Numbered from the stretch's first letter, positions 9,360-18,948 are shown. The stretch is DNA of 64,000 bases from PALSA-270 sp963770245 (GCA_963770245.1 CAVYOX010000017.1:124001-188000), one strand, 5' to 3'. The notes: a model not told the origin generated them from the letters alone. Numbers and translations: made by a program.

Positions 9360-10103
9360 ATGGCACTAACCAATGGCACCAAACTGGGTCCCTATGAGAT
9401 CGTGGCGCCGCTCGGTGCGGGCGGTGTGGGAGAGGTCTATCGCGCACGCGACACACGGCTCGAGCGCACGGTTGCGATCAAGATTCTGCCCGCACAATTG
9501 TCTTCGCGATCCGGTTCGCAAGCAGCGCTTCGAACGAGAAGCGAAAACGATCTCCAGCCTGAATCATGCGCACATCTGCATATTGCACGACGTAAGCCAT
9601 CAGGACGGTATGGACTATCTGGTGATGGAATGCCTGCAAGGCGAGACCTTGGCGAAGCGACTCGAAAAAGGCCCTCTGCCCCTCGACCAAGTCCTGAAAT
9701 TTGGTGCGCAAGTCGCGGATGCGCTCGATAAAGCGCATCGCAGCGGCGTGGTGCATCGCGATCTAAAGCCGGCAACATCATGCTGACATCGACGGGTGCC
9801 AAGCTCCTCGATTTTGGCCTGGCGAAATCCGCCGCAACCCCTGCTGCCGGTGTACCGGTCACGGCGTCGATCGAATCACCGGTGACGGAGCAAGGGACCG
9901 TAGTCGGCACGTTTCAGTACATGTCGCCGGAGCAGATCGAAGGAAAAGAGCTCGATGGGCGCAGCGACATTTTTTCACTCGGTGCCGTGCTCTACCAGAT
10001 GCTGACGGGTCAGCGCGCGTTTCAAGGCAAAAGCCAACTGAGCTTGGTCTCGGCGATCGTGAGCCAAAGGGCCAGAGGGCGCAGAAGGCGGGGTGGCAAA
10101 TGA
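9360..10103 (+). pseudogene. Frameshifted and truncated Ser/Thr protein kinase
   Basis: Kinase motifs occur in order but in three different frames. From ATG 9360 the reading is LGPYEIVAPLGAGGVGEVYRA and VAIKILP. After a shift near 9506 it continues as DPVRKQRFEREAKTISSLNH, then VVHRDLKPA. After a second shift near 9771 it continues as GAKLLDFGLAK, FQYMSPEQIEGKELDGRSD and LTGQRAFQGKS. The second shift is a one-base loss inside the codons for the expected KPANIML. The C-terminal lobe stops after about residue 245 and no sensor domain follows, so the 3' part is also deleted. The last frame ends at 10103 and overlaps the ATG of the next gene (ATGA). Confidence 0.85.
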
Positions 10104-12904
10104 AACCGACGCGCAGGCAGTTTATCTGGAGTACCTTGGGAGCAACTCTCGCTAGTAAATTTGAAGCACTTCGAAACGCAGCCGGGCAGACAGGGCATGG
10201 ACCTCAGAGCAATCCGAACTTGGCGGCCTACGGCTCCAGTAATTTCGGCGAATGGATCGAAGACGAATTTGGGCTGCCCGCGTTTCGGTACACCTGCAAC
10301 CAGACCACGGATCCGCGTGCAACTACCCCCGTGCAGCCCGGAATCTTAGCTTCGACCGAGCACGTCCACCAGGTGGGAAACGATCGCATCACCGCGCTTG
10401 CGTCGAACTATGGACACCTGCGAGTTCGCCAGGATGAGGGGTGCCCGAAGATTCTGAATGATGTCGATCCGGAGACGAGCCAGTTTGGGGGCGGCCTCGG
10501 CTACCTGACGGACGGGCACGAGACGCTCAGCACCTATTACGACGGAAGCAGCGCAGCGTTCGAGCGTATCTTTGGCGTTGGCTATTACCGAAAGCGGGTT
10601 GCCGGACAGCGTTACTCCGTCGACCAGGTGATCTCCGCACCTTTTGGCGATGATCCGGTTCTGATTTCGCAGGTGACCGTGCGGAATCACCAGGATGTGG
10701 CCGCCACGGTGCGCTGGGCGGAGTATTGGGGCTGTCAACCATTCCAGCTCTCATTTCGGGCGTACATCGAATCGATGAGCGGAATCGGCACCGCCACGGA
10801 ACTGCGCCGCGATTTAGGCCGTCGGTTCAGACACCAGATTTCTCAAGCCGATGGAATGAGGGGGCTCATCGATTCCCAGCGTTTTCAGGGACGATCCCCA
10901 GAAGACGAGGCTGCATGGCAACGTACGAAGGCCATGCTCAAGGCCAGGCCGGATGGATTTATCACTCCCATCCAGGATTCAAGGACCGGGACCGACTTCG
11001 ATAGTTATGTTCTTCCGGCCACATTTCTGGTCTCACTGGATGCGCCGGCCAGCGGATTCAGTCGCGACACAGCTGCATTTTTTGGCCGGGGTGGCCCGGC
11101 CAATCCGAGCGGGTTGCATAACCTGCTAAATGGCAACCTGGCAGACAGCGGAACGCACCCGGGCTTTCTCCTCGAGCGGAGACTCGAAGTGGCTCCGAAT
11201 GAAAAGCGCACTCTCAGTTTCCTGTATGGGTACCTTCCGGAGGGATTCAAACTGGATGAGTTGATAGCGCGGTATCAAACATCGACGGCTTCGGTGTTGA
11301 AGCAGTCAAGCGGAGAGTGGAAGCAGCGTGGGATACGGTTCGACGTGCCTGCCGAACCGTGGATCAAGCGCGAGGCGACTTGGAATCACTACTACCTCAG
11401 GAGCAGCCAGACATTCGACGATTTTTTCGGCGAACATATTCTTAATCAGAATGGCTTCTATCAATACACGATGGGCTTTCAGGGCGCCGCGCGTGATCCC
11501 CTGCAACATAGTTTGCCGTTTGTCTTCAGCGATCCGGACATTGTCAGAAGCATTCTTCGCTATACCCTGAAGGAAGTGCGTGATGATGGGTCTATTCCGT
11601 ATGGCATCGTGGGCCACGGTGTGGTGGCGCCCATCATCTCGGACAAGGCCAGCGATCTGCCGCTCTGGCTTCTGTGGACTGCAAGCGAGTACGTGCTGGC
11701 GACACGTGACCTGGATTTTCTGACGGAGAAGATTCCCGCACGCTTCTCCGCTACGGCCGGCCGGACGGAGACCGTTCGCAACCTGCTGGAGCGCTGCTAT
11801 CGGCACCAGGTCGAGGATGTAGGAGTTGGACGGCACGGTGTTGTGCGCATGCTGGTCGACGACTGGAACGATGGGCTGCTGTTCACCTGGGCGCAATCGG
11901 CATCCAAGGAATGCGCCGAACAGGGAGAGAGCGTGCTGAATTCCGCCATGTCTGCGTGGGTCCTTGATGAGTACGCCCGCATGCTCCGCTATAGCGGGGA
12001 TCGTTCCGGGCTGCATCTGCAGGTGAGCGAACGCGGCGCACGAGATCGTGAGGCCACCCGCGCGCAATGGAACGGCAAATGGTTCAGGCGCGCCTGGCTC
12101 GGACCTACGCTCGGCTGGCTCGGAGATTCGACCCTATGGATCGAGCCGCAACCTTGGGCCATCGTTGCGGGGGTGACGTCTCCCGAGCAGAGTCGTGAAC
12201 TGGTGCGGAACATGAATGACCTGCTGCGCCAGGGCCCTCTCGGAGCTACCCAGATGAGCGACGGCCCAGAGATGAAGATAGGCGATGCGGTGAATATCGG
12301 AACATTGGAGCGTGGAGCTATATGGCCGTCGCTGAATCAGACACTGGTCTGGGCGCTCGTGGGCCTGGATCCGGCCATGGCATGGGACGAATGGAAGAAG
12401 AACTCATTTGCGCGACACGCGGAAATGTATCCGGACATCTGGTACGGCGTCTGGAGCGGTAACGATTCGTATAACTCTCCGCTCAACAAACAACCTGGAG
12501 AGGCGGCCAACTTGCAGTTCTTCCACGGAACAGATTTGCCGGTGCTGAACCTGCACTCGCATGCGTGCTTTTTGTATTCCGCTACAAAACTCCTGGGAAT
12601 TGAATTCACCGAAACCGGGGTTAACCTGATGCCGAAGTTGCCAGTGGAGTCTTTCCGGCTGAATTCACCCCTGATCGGTGTATCGAAATCATCGGCGGGA
12701 CGATATGAGGGGTGGTATGCACCCTCGCGCCCTGGGACATGGACTTTAAAGATCACGTTGCCCGAACATGAGGCCAAAACCGTTCTGCAGGTCGACGTGA
12801 ACGGGACTCCATCGCCGGTCAAAACGCTGGCAGACGGGACAATCGTGCTGACCGGATCAAGCGCGTTCAACCGACCGTTACGCTGGGTTCTGCGCTCAGC
12901 TTGA
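10100..12904 (+). CDS. GH94/GH36-like carbohydrate-active enzyme, probably Tat-exported
   Basis: 934-residue protein resembling the cellobiose/chitobiose phosphorylase (GH94) type of large (alpha/alpha)6 enzyme. It has an N-terminal beta-rich part with FGLPAFRYTCNQ, GGLGYLTDGHETLSTYY and aromatic strands. A helical-barrel part follows, containing LVDDWNDGLLFTW near residue 588; the DWND element corresponds to the catalytic acid region of GH94. A C-terminal beta domain ends the protein. The start MKPTRRQFIW carries a twin-arginine motif followed by a weakly hydrophobic stretch, so Tat export is plausible but not certain. Its ATG overlaps the last codon of the kinase pseudogene. Phosphorolysis versus hydrolysis, and the sugar acted on, cannot be decided from sequence alone. 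Confidence 0.72.
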   Translation: MKPTRRQFIWSTLGATLASKFEALRNAAGQTGHGPQSNPNLAAYGSSNFGEWIEDEFGLPAFRYTCNQTTDPRATTPVQPGILASTEHVHQVGNDRITALASNYGHLRVRQDEGCPKILNDVDPETSQFGGGLGYLTDGHETLSTYYDGSSAAFERIFGVGYYRKRVAGQRYSVDQVISAPFGDDPVLISQVTVRNHQDVAATVRWAEYWGCQPFQLSFRAYIESMSGIGTATELRRDLGRRFRHQISQADGMRGLIDSQRFQGRSPEDEAAWQRTKAMLKARPDGFITPIQDSRTGTDFDSYVLPATFLVSLDAPASGFSRDTAAFFGRGGPANPSGLHNLLNGNLADSGTHPGFLLERRLEVAPNEKRTLSFLYGYLPEGFKLDELIARYQTSTASVLKQSSGEWKQRGIRFDVPAEPWIKREATWNHYYLRSSQTFDDFFGEHILNQNGFYQYTMGFQGAARDPLQHSLPFVFSDPDIVRSILRYTLKEVRDDGSIPYGIVGHGVVAPIISDKASDLPLWLLWTASEYVLATRDLDFLTEKIPARFSATAGRTETVRNLLERCYRHQVEDVGVGRHGVVRMLVDDWNDGLLFTWAQSASKECAEQGESVLNSAMSAWVLDEYARMLRYSGDRSGLHLQVSERGARDREATRAQWNGKWFRRAWLGPTLGWLGDSTLWIEPQPWAIVAGVTSPEQSRELVRNMNDLLRQGPLGATQMSDGPEMKIGDAVNIGTLERGAIWPSLNQTLVWALVGLDPAMAWDEWKKNSFARHAEMYPDIWYGVWSGNDSYNSPLNKQPGEAANLQFFHGTDLPVLNLHSHACFLYSATKLLGIEFTETGVNLMPKLPVESFRLNSPLIGVSKSSAGRYEGWYAPSRPGTWTLKITLPEHEAKTVLQVDVNGTPSPVKTLADGTIVLTGSSAFNRPLRWVLRSA

Positions 12905-12963
12905 GTGCGGTCCGATCCCCTTCACGGCTGGTCCGCATCGTTGCTTTTCGCCGGAGTATAGTT

Positions 12964-12987
12964 CCGGGTGGATGGTCGCCCACCCGG
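12964..12987. terminator. Hairpin between convergent genes
   Basis: Perfect 8-bp inverted repeat CCGGGTGG / CCACCCGG with an 8-base loop. It lies between the GH94-like gene (ending 12904, plus) and the membrane protein gene (ending 13026, minus), where a shared terminator is expected. No T-run follows on either strand. Confidence 0.5.
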
Positions 12988-13025
12988 GGCGTGGGCTAGA
13001 CTTCAGTCGTCCGGTAAACGTCGGG

Positions 13026-13610
13026 CTACCGGGCAAAGGAACTTAAGATTACTCGAGCTCGCAGTAACCCGTGGGCGCAGTTAGCCCAGAGTAGAACCCC
13101 CGTGCCGATGTTGCTCCACGCTACGAGCGTATTGGAACGGAACAAAATCATGCAGACACCGCACCAGAGCGTTATCGCGCCCCCCCACCAATAGTAACGG
13201 GCCTGCCGAAAAATCTTGCCGAGGGGAAGGAAGTGAAGTCCAACCACGGTAGCGGCCAAGACAGGAGCCAAGTCTGGACGGTGACGAGCGTAGGCGATCC
13301 AACCGAGAATTACGATTATGGTAAATTCCAAAACAGCCACGACAATAAACTGTTTCCTCACCTTTTCTGCCAGCTGGTTCGATGACGCAGGGTAGCTTCG
13401 CCGCAGAGACTTGCCCTTCCGGATGAAGTAAATGGAACAGCCCAGCAACAGGATTCCAAAGACGTCGAACAGAATAATAACCACGGGCCTGAATGCGTGG
13501 GCCGTTCCCAGACCCCAGCCAAGCCAACCCATGCCAAACATCCCTCCTACCAGTGCTCCGAAGCCGGACCCGACAACCAGTTGCGCTTGAGAGGAAGGTT
13601 CCAGACTCAT
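13026..13610 (-). CDS. Multi-pass membrane protein of unknown function
   Basis: 194 residues from the ATG at 13610 (a TTG 12 codons upstream is also open). It has about six hydrophobic segments, including VVIILFDVFGILLLGCSIYF, FIVVAVLEFTIIVILGWIAY, LAPVLAATVVGLHFLPLG, WWGGAITLWCGVCMILF and NIGTGVLLWANCAHGLLR. No catalytic or transport signature is visible and I do not recognise the family with confidence. It is convergent with the GH94-like gene and stands alone. Confidence 0.65.
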   Translation of the reverse strand: MSLEPSSQAQLVVGSGFGALVGGMFGMGWLGWGLGTAHAFRPVVIILFDVFGILLLGCSIYFIRKGKSLRRSYPASSNQLAEKVRKQFIVVAVLEFTIIVILGWIAYARHRPDLAPVLAATVVGLHFLPLGKIFRQARYYWWGGAITLWCGVCMILFRSNTLVAWSNIGTGVLLWANCAHGLLRARVILSSFAR

Positions 13611-14101
13611 GGTGGGAATGCTATCTGAGCCGCGTGGACAAGGCAATCCTTGCTAACTACATGGAAGTCAGCCAGAAACGGGCTTCGCGACCATCAGCCT
13701 GCAGCTGAACGACCCTATTGATTGCGCTGCGGGAGGCCGCCAGTATGGTGGTCGGAAGACATCGAAACGCTGCAATGCGGAAACAATACTTCGGCTGCCC
13801 GACTTGCAGCTGTCGAAGAATGCAGTTCTTCGCTCGCTTGCAGCGGCCGGTCCGCAAGAATCATAATGCAGACCGATGGCATTCACGAAGAGGTGACGAT
13901 GCGCCGAATACAGCACTCTTGCATTCACGCATGAACCCGCTGGTGACACAAGAGATCACTTCCGTTCAAGACAGAACTTTGTGGAACGCAGATTCTAATC
14001 TTGTAAGCTGTGCCCGGACGATCTGACCTCTCAGGGCTTGTCGCCTCCTCAGATCCTGCCGATGGCCAGCACGTTAACTAAGTTCAGCGAGGACTCCTGA
14101 C
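13611..14101. other. Intergenic region, no gene recognised
   Basis: About 490 bases between a leftward membrane protein gene and the rightward PEBP lipoprotein gene. Open frames on both strands are compositionally odd and match nothing I know. Confidence 0.45.
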
Positions 14102-14692
14102 ATGACCTCTCGCGCGTTTTGCCCATTTACTAGCTCTTGCCCTTTCCTATCATGGGCTGGTCTCTTGTTTGCTCTCGTCGTGATGCAGCTTGGATGCAGT
14201 TGCGCTGCCAGTCAGCCGGCAGGTCCATCCTTGCAATTAAGTAGCATTAGTTTCGCTGGTGACACGATCCCCAACATGTACAGCAGCTGCAAGGACCAGG
14301 CCGATGCTTCTCCCGGATTGTCATGGAGCGCGCCACCTGAACGCACTCAGAGCTTTGCCCTCATCGTGATCGACAAGGACTCTCCTTTCGGCTTTAAGTT
14401 CACGCACTGGGTGATCTACGATATGCCCCCAGATAAACGCGAGCTTGCACAGGATGTCGCGAAGCAAGAACAACTGTCAGACGGCTCCCGCCAAGGTCCC
14501 AATGACTATGACAGGATCGGCTACGTCGGACCATGTCCGCCGGGGCATTCGCCTCACCATTACGTCTTTGACTTGTACGCTCTCGATACAAAACTGAATC
14601 TGCCCCCTGGAGCTTCGAAGAAGCAGGTCCTAAAGGCAATGAAAGGACACGTTTTGGCGAGTGGTGAACTAGTGGGTCTTTTCCAACACTAA
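14102..14692 (+). CDS. YbhB/YbcL-type PEBP (Raf-kinase-inhibitor-like) lipoprotein
   Basis: 196 residues. The N-terminus has a hydrophobic segment (LLFALVVMQ) followed by LGCS, a plausible lipobox, so the protein is probably lipid-anchored in the envelope. The mature part matches the phosphatidylethanolamine-binding protein family of bacteria: DTIPNMYSSCKDQADASPGLSW, FALIVIDKDSP with the ligand-pocket Asp, HWVIYDMPP, GPCPPGHSPHHYVF and a final HVLASGELVGLFQ. A GAGG element lies about 8 bases before the ATG. Bacterial members have no firmly assigned reaction. The gene is monocistronic. Confidence 0.9.
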   Translation: MTSRAFCPFTSSCPFLSWAGLLFALVVMQLGCSCAASQPAGPSLQLSSISFAGDTIPNMYSSCKDQADASPGLSWSAPPERTQSFALIVIDKDSPFGFKFTHWVIYDMPPDKRELAQDVAKQEQLSDGSRQGPNDYDRIGYVGPCPPGHSPHHYVFDLYALDTKLNLPPGASKKQVLKAMKGHVLASGELVGLFQH

Positions 14693-14817
14693 GTGTGAGT
14701 GCTCGTCATTGACGGTTGGCCGCGTAGGCCCGGAGCTCTAGCAGGAGATGAAGCTCGAAGGGAATTGATTGTGGTGGCGGCCCGCTGTGGGCGTGGTGGG
14801 GAGACAAGGAAAGAGAT

Positions 14818-15459
14818 TTATGAGATAGCAACGTTCCGGCGCCAAACCGAGGGTGGAGCGCCGGTAATGCGGTGAATCCATCTGGTCATGTGGGCTTGAT
14901 CAGCAAAACCCGTGTCCGCCGCGATTCTACACAAACAGTCGGACCCTCTTGTGATGCGGAGCCACGCGGCACGAGCTCGCAATTCGCCGCGTAAAACCGA
15001 TGGTGCGACGCCGTACGCAGCTGTGAACCCTCTAGACACGGTTTCCCGCGCCAGGCCATTTACCTCGGCCCACGCCCCAATCTCCGTGGACGCATTCTTG
15101 GCCAAGTCCTCCAGCAGCAGATCAGGCCAATCATTTCTCTGTCCAGGTGAAGGCAAGCGCTTGGTTCGGAGAGCGCGTTCCAGCAGAAGCGTCGCTTCGG
15201 AGACGTCCTTTTCGGCGGTTCGCGCTAATTCGTCCACTTCGTCCAAATGGTAAAGCCCACCACCGTCGCTGGTATCTGACCAATTCAGCCTTATCAGCTT
15301 GAGCCCCGCAGAGATCGTCTGATTAGCATGGCCGTCGAGCGCGGGGTGGATCAGCACGTCGCCCCCGGTTGCCCGGATGCGACCCATGTGTCCCGATTCC
15401 TCGTAGCTGCCGGCCAGCACGATTGTCGCATACGCGCACAAATGGCGGTGCCACGGCAA
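14818..15459 (-). CDS. AraC-family transcriptional regulator
   Basis: 213 residues from a TTG start. The N-terminal half is a cupin-like sensing part (GGDVLIHPALDGHAN). The C-terminal half has two helix-turn-helix motifs of the AraC type: LARETVSRGFTAAYGVAPSVLR, then LCRIAADTGFADQAHMTRWIHRITGAPPSVWRR. The family-like reading continues upstream of the TTG in the same frame (GIETLLSNSSLPWHRH) up to a TAG, with no ordinary start codon. The native start is therefore uncertain or the 5' end may be damaged. It is divergent from the RHS remnant and Ig-like lipoprotein to its right. Target genes unknown. Confidence 0.82.
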   Translation of the reverse strand: MPWHRHLCAYATIVLAGSYEESGHMGRIRATGGDVLIHPALDGHANQTISAGLKLIRLNWSDTSDGGGLYHLDEVDELARTAEKDVSEATLLLERALRTKRLPSPGQRNDWPDLLLEDLAKNASTEIGAWAEVNGLARETVSRGFTAAYGVAPSVLRGELRARAAWLRITRGSDCLCRIAADTGFADQAHMTRWIHRITGAPPSVWRRNVAIS

Positions 15460-15738
15460 ACTGGAATTGCTGAGTAATGTTTCGATTCCGGGCGTGATGG
15501 TGCGAAACTATGGGGTATGGATCGGTGCGGTCATGTTCGATTGTTTGGGCGAAAAACATCACCACTGGCGAAGATAATCCTGCCTCCCGCCAGCTCTGTC
15601 AAGTCGACATTCGGACCCACTGCAGGCGAACGGTGCCATCAAGCGCAGAGCTCGTATGCTCTTGAGGCGGCCGCATAGCAGGCGGTATCAGTCGGCTTAC
15701 GAAGTTGAACCAGCTCCAGGGTAACCACGTCGAATTCC

Positions 15739-15895
15739 ACGCATGACCCGGTTTATGGACTGACCCAGGTGGCCCAAGGGGCTACGACCACGGAGAGCTA
15801 CAGCTGCTACGGCGCGGGCAATAGACTGATTGCTGGGGATGCTTCCGTACAACTACAACCTGTCTCATGACCTGACCTCAACGCCCGGCGGCAGC
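15739..15895 (+). pseudogene. RHS/YD-repeat protein remnant
   Basis: One frame reads VYGLTQVAQGATTTESYS and GAGNRLIAGDASVQLQP. The overlapping next frame continues as LPYNYNLSHDLTSTPGG. These match consecutive segments of RHS/YD-repeat proteins (YxLTxVxQGxxTTESYSYDxxGNRL, then SPYxYNSSNELTSTP). The two halves are joined by a frameshift near 15838, and nothing RHS-like extends further. This is a small piece of a large toxin- or wall-associated gene, and it provides the first residues of the next open frame. Confidence 0.65.
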
Positions 15896-17824
15896 TGCGG
15901 GAAGGCGCACACCTGGGACCGGGGGTTCAATTCTTTAGGACTGGATCTTTGCGCGCTGGTCCTGATTCTATTGGCCTGTGTCGGACTGTCGGGCTGCGGC
16001 GGCTCGCCGTCTTCGTCGAGTTCGCCCTCTGGAAAAGACTCGGGGCCGACGATCACTTCCTTTACGGCGAGTCCGACAAGCATCAACTCCGGTACCAGCA
16101 GCACACTGAGTTGGGCGGCAGCAGGAGCGACGAGTATTGCCATCACGCCGGGGACGTTCACGTCCACATCGGCGGGCGGCTCAACGAGCATGAGCCCAGC
16201 GGCGACGACCACCTACACGCTGACCGCGACCGATGCCGCCGGGTCGACCACGTCTACGCTAACCGTTACCGTCAACGGGGGCACTTCAACGGCAAGTAAA
16301 CCAACGATCAGCTCCTTCACCGCTAGCCCCACAGGGATCACTTCGGGTTCGAGTAGCACGCTGAGCTGGGTGTCGACCGGGGCGACAAGTCTGGCCATTG
16401 CCCCTGGAACTTTCACCTCGACATCCGCAAGTGGTTCGACGAACGTGAGCCCAACCGCCACGACCACCTACACGCTGACTGCGACCAATACTTCCGGCTC
16501 GACCACATCCACGGCGCAAGTCACAGTAGCCGCCTCCGGCGGTACATTGGCAATCATAACCACTTCGTGCCCAAGCGGAACACAAGGCGCGGCGTATTCA
16601 GGCTGCACAATCATCGCCAGCGGTGGCTCTCCGCCTTACACGTTTTCCGTCAGCACGAATTCCGGTTTTCCTCCATTGCCTGAGGGGATGTCTCTCAACC
16701 CAACGACGGGGAATATCAGCAGCTCACTGATCGGCGGTCAAGGCACCTACACGCCAGAATTTGTGGTTGCGGACTCGACCAGTGCGCAGGCGACTGAGGA
16801 CATCAGCATCGCCATCAACGGCAACAACGCGTTCCTCGCAACCGTCTTTCCGCCAACTTCTATTTTTCATCATCGAGTGGATGCCGCCACGACCGGCTTG
16901 CCCGTAGATACTTCCCCCGCAGCGCCTATGTACAGCGGCTATTTGTCAGCGACGGTTAAGCCATTCTTCGGGAACAATTCGAATGCTCCCTTTCCGAATG
17001 GCATACCCGCCATCGAAGTTCCTTACAACCAGGCGGTCGTATCGGTTGCAACCACCTTATATCAATCCTACTTTACCTCTGCCCCCATTCCGGCGAATGC
17101 TCCGGTCGAAGGCACCAGCAACTCGACGGGAGATAGGCACGTCCTGGTCTACCTGGAGGCAGGCGGTGGAGACAACCCCGCCCTCTACGAGATGTGGCAG
17201 GGAATCTACGAAGGCGGTTCCTGGACCGATTCCTCGAACGCGCTTTGGCCTGACCCAGCTTCGAATGCTCTGACACCGCAAGGGCAGGGAACTTCCGATG
17301 CCGCAGGACTTCCGGTCGGCCCTCTGCTGGCCAATGCCGACGAGGTCATCGGCTCCGGCACACCCAGCTCACCGAACGGTGCCATTCAGCATCCCATCCG
17401 ATTCACCCTCAACCATATGGTCAACTACTGGGTCTGGCCCAGTACACAAACGGCAGGGGTGGGGAGTTGCACGGCTACGGGAGGGGCTTCGATTCCGGTC
17501 GAATCGGAGATTTCGCAATCTTCTCCTCCCGCAAGCTGCACCATGTCCGGACCGGCTGGCGAGATCTATCGACTCAAGGCGTCGGTCGCGACGCCCGCTT
17601 GTGCCTCCACAAGTCCACAAGCGGCCATTATCATCACCGCATTCCGAAACTATGGAATCATCCTGGCCGACAACGGAGACAGCGGGGGGCTCATTGGCAC
17701 CCCGGACGCTCGCTGGAACGATACCGATCTCGAGTGCCTGACAAGTCTCACCTTATCGGACTTTGAGCCTGTGAACGTATCGAGCCTCATGGTCAGTAAT
17801 GACAGCGGGGCCACCAGCCATTAG
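15839..17824 (+). CDS. Secreted Ig-like repeat lipoprotein with C-terminal unknown domain
   Basis: 661 residues from the ATG at 15839. A membrane segment LCALVLILLACVGLSGCGG includes a lipobox (LSGC), so the protein is probably an exported lipoprotein. Two near-identical Ser/Thr-rich Ig-like units of about 80 residues follow, each with the pattern SFTASP, STLSW, TYTLTAT and VTV. A putative Ig-like unit comes next (GGSPPYTFSVS, SLNPTTGNISS), then an about 330-residue C-terminal domain that I do not recognise (FHHRVDAATTGLPVD, NHMVNYWVWP, AFRNYGIILADNGDSGG). The residues before the signal segment come from an RHS remnant, and no better in-frame start exists downstream. The start, and possibly expression, is therefore doubtful. 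Confidence 0.72.
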   Translation: MLPYNYNLSHDLTSTPGGSCGKAHTWDRGFNSLGLDLCALVLILLACVGLSGCGGSPSSSSSPSGKDSGPTITSFTASPTSINSGTSSTLSWAAAGATSIAITPGTFTSTSAGGSTSMSPAATTTYTLTATDAAGSTTSTLTVTVNGGTSTASKPTISSFTASPTGITSGSSSTLSWVSTGATSLAIAPGTFTSTSASGSTNVSPTATTTYTLTATNTSGSTTSTAQVTVAASGGTLAIITTSCPSGTQGAAYSGCTIIASGGSPPYTFSVSTNSGFPPLPEGMSLNPTTGNISSSLIGGQGTYTPEFVVADSTSAQATEDISIAINGNNAFLATVFPPTSIFHHRVDAATTGLPVDTSPAAPMYSGYLSATVKPFFGNNSNAPFPNGIPAIEVPYNQAVVSVATTLYQSYFTSAPIPANAPVEGTSNSTGDRHVLVYLEAGGGDNPALYEMWQGIYEGGSWTDSSNALWPDPASNALTPQGQGTSDAAGLPVGPLLANADEVIGSGTPSSPNGAIQHPIRFTLNHMVNYWVWPSTQTAGVGSCTATGGASIPVESEISQSSPPASCTMSGPAGEIYRLKASVATPACASTSPQAAIIITAFRNYGIILADNGDSGGLIGTPDARWNDTDLECLTSLTLSDFEPVNVSSLMVSNDSGATSH

Positions 17825-18271
17825 CCTCGTTTACAGAGGCATGCGGCTAAGCCCCGAGGTGGCCGCGCACCACTCCTGGGCCAGTCGTTTGAGGTCTGGA
17901 TGGACGCCATCGATTTAGGGCGAGCCTCTCCGGCCGTCACTGATGACAGAATAGCTGACGCGCGGAAATGGTGGCTTACGGACAATTCCGGGCTGTGTTT
18001 TTCGTCCGAGAGGTAACTCTCCGTTGCTGGTCTTGGTTGCGGGCAATTGTTTCAATGTGCTAGGCGTCGGCGCTTAGTGCGGGTCCACAATCGTTTCCGC
18101 AGATGACCGGACCGGTGCCCGGTTCATGAGCCAGGCACGGATAAGCCAGTCCCGACATAAAACTCCGGGTGCCAAGCTGACGTCCTCCGGGTCTCTGGAG
18201 TACTGGGCGGAGAACGGTAATACATCAGGTATCGCGAACGCACGAAGACTCCGGACAGAGCCTACATTAAT
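17825..18271. other. Intergenic region, no gene recognised
   Basis: About 450 bases between the Ig-like lipoprotein (plus) and the CsbD-like gene (minus), a convergent arrangement. No protein family, RNA gene or strong terminator hairpin was seen. Confidence 0.4.
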
Positions 18272-18451
18272 TTACTTCTCGAACACTCTTTCGAGCTGTC
18301 CGATCTTTTTCTCAACTTTGCCGACGTTTTTTTCTGCACTGCCCTCGGCCTCCAGGTTGGGATTGTTCGTGACTTTGCCGGCCGTCTCTTTGACTTTGCC
18401 TTTCACTTCATGAACACTGCCTTGAATCTCATCCTTCGTACTTGGGTTCAT
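18272..18451 (-). CDS. CsbD-like stress-response protein
   Basis: 59-residue hydrophilic protein, MNPSTKDEIQGSVHEVKGKV followed by KETAGKVTNNPNLEAEGSAE and a Lys/Glu-rich end. The DEIQGxxxExKGKxKExxGKxTxxPxLExEG pattern is the CsbD family signature, in which proteins are small, abundant and induced by general stress, with no known enzymatic role. A strong AGGAGG site precedes the ATG by 6 bases. It leads into the 18-24 kb stretch of small stress-type and envelope proteins. Confidence 0.88.
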   Translation of the reverse strand: MNPSTKDEIQGSVHEVKGKVKETAGKVTNNPNLEAEGSAEKNVGKVEKKIGQLERVFEK

Positions 18452-18545
18452 CTGTTTCCTCCTGGTCGTTGAGTAGCATTGGTCCGCACATCCTTACTGT
18501 CGAGGTCCCGTTTCCCGCATCCGCAGCATGCTCATCCTAAGAGTT

Positions 18546-18948
18546 TCAGCAGTCAAAACACGTACGATAACGCTTTAGGGCAACCCGCAAGTCCTCAGTG
18601 GATACGTGATCACTGCAGCCCAACTGCTTCTCCCAGCTCGATCGCTCATTGGCGAAGCCTTCCGTGAGTCGCTGCATCACCGCAGTGACCCGCTTATCTG
18701 CGTCTTCGAGCGTCCCGAGCGGTCCATCCAGGAATACGGTCTGTAGCTTGCTCCACTGCGATCGGAATCTCCCCATCTCCGGTTCAGAGAACAAGGGCAC
18801 GAGCTCTGGGACTTCAGCCGCTCTATCCGGAGTTTCCCGCTCTTGGCTTTTCCCCAGCTCGGGCCCGTAGGGGCGCTTCGACGGAATGTCATAGCTCGCA
18901 AGTTTTGTCGTCGGAAGTTCCTCCTCTTATTCTCTTCAGTTCGGCCAT
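18546..18948 (-). pseudogene. Frameshifted paralogue of the adjacent membrane protein gene
   Basis: The C-terminal part (from 18800) reads MGRFRSQWSKLQTVFLDGP, EDADKRVTAVMQRLTEGFAN and VSTEDLRVALKRYRTCFD. It parallels the neighbour's SKQWESVQSRFVDSP, EADDLVSALMKTRG and TTEDLRMAMIHYRSLFE. Coding-like sequence continues upstream in that frame (DIPSKRPYGPELGK) without a start codon. A different frame starts at ATG 18948, which overlaps the neighbour's stop as TAATG, and reads MAELKRIRGGTSDDKTCEL before stopping. Restoring one base near 18891 joins the two into one ~133-residue protein. It is either a real frameshift or a sequencing error. GTG 18800 could give a shortened product. Confidence 0.65.
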
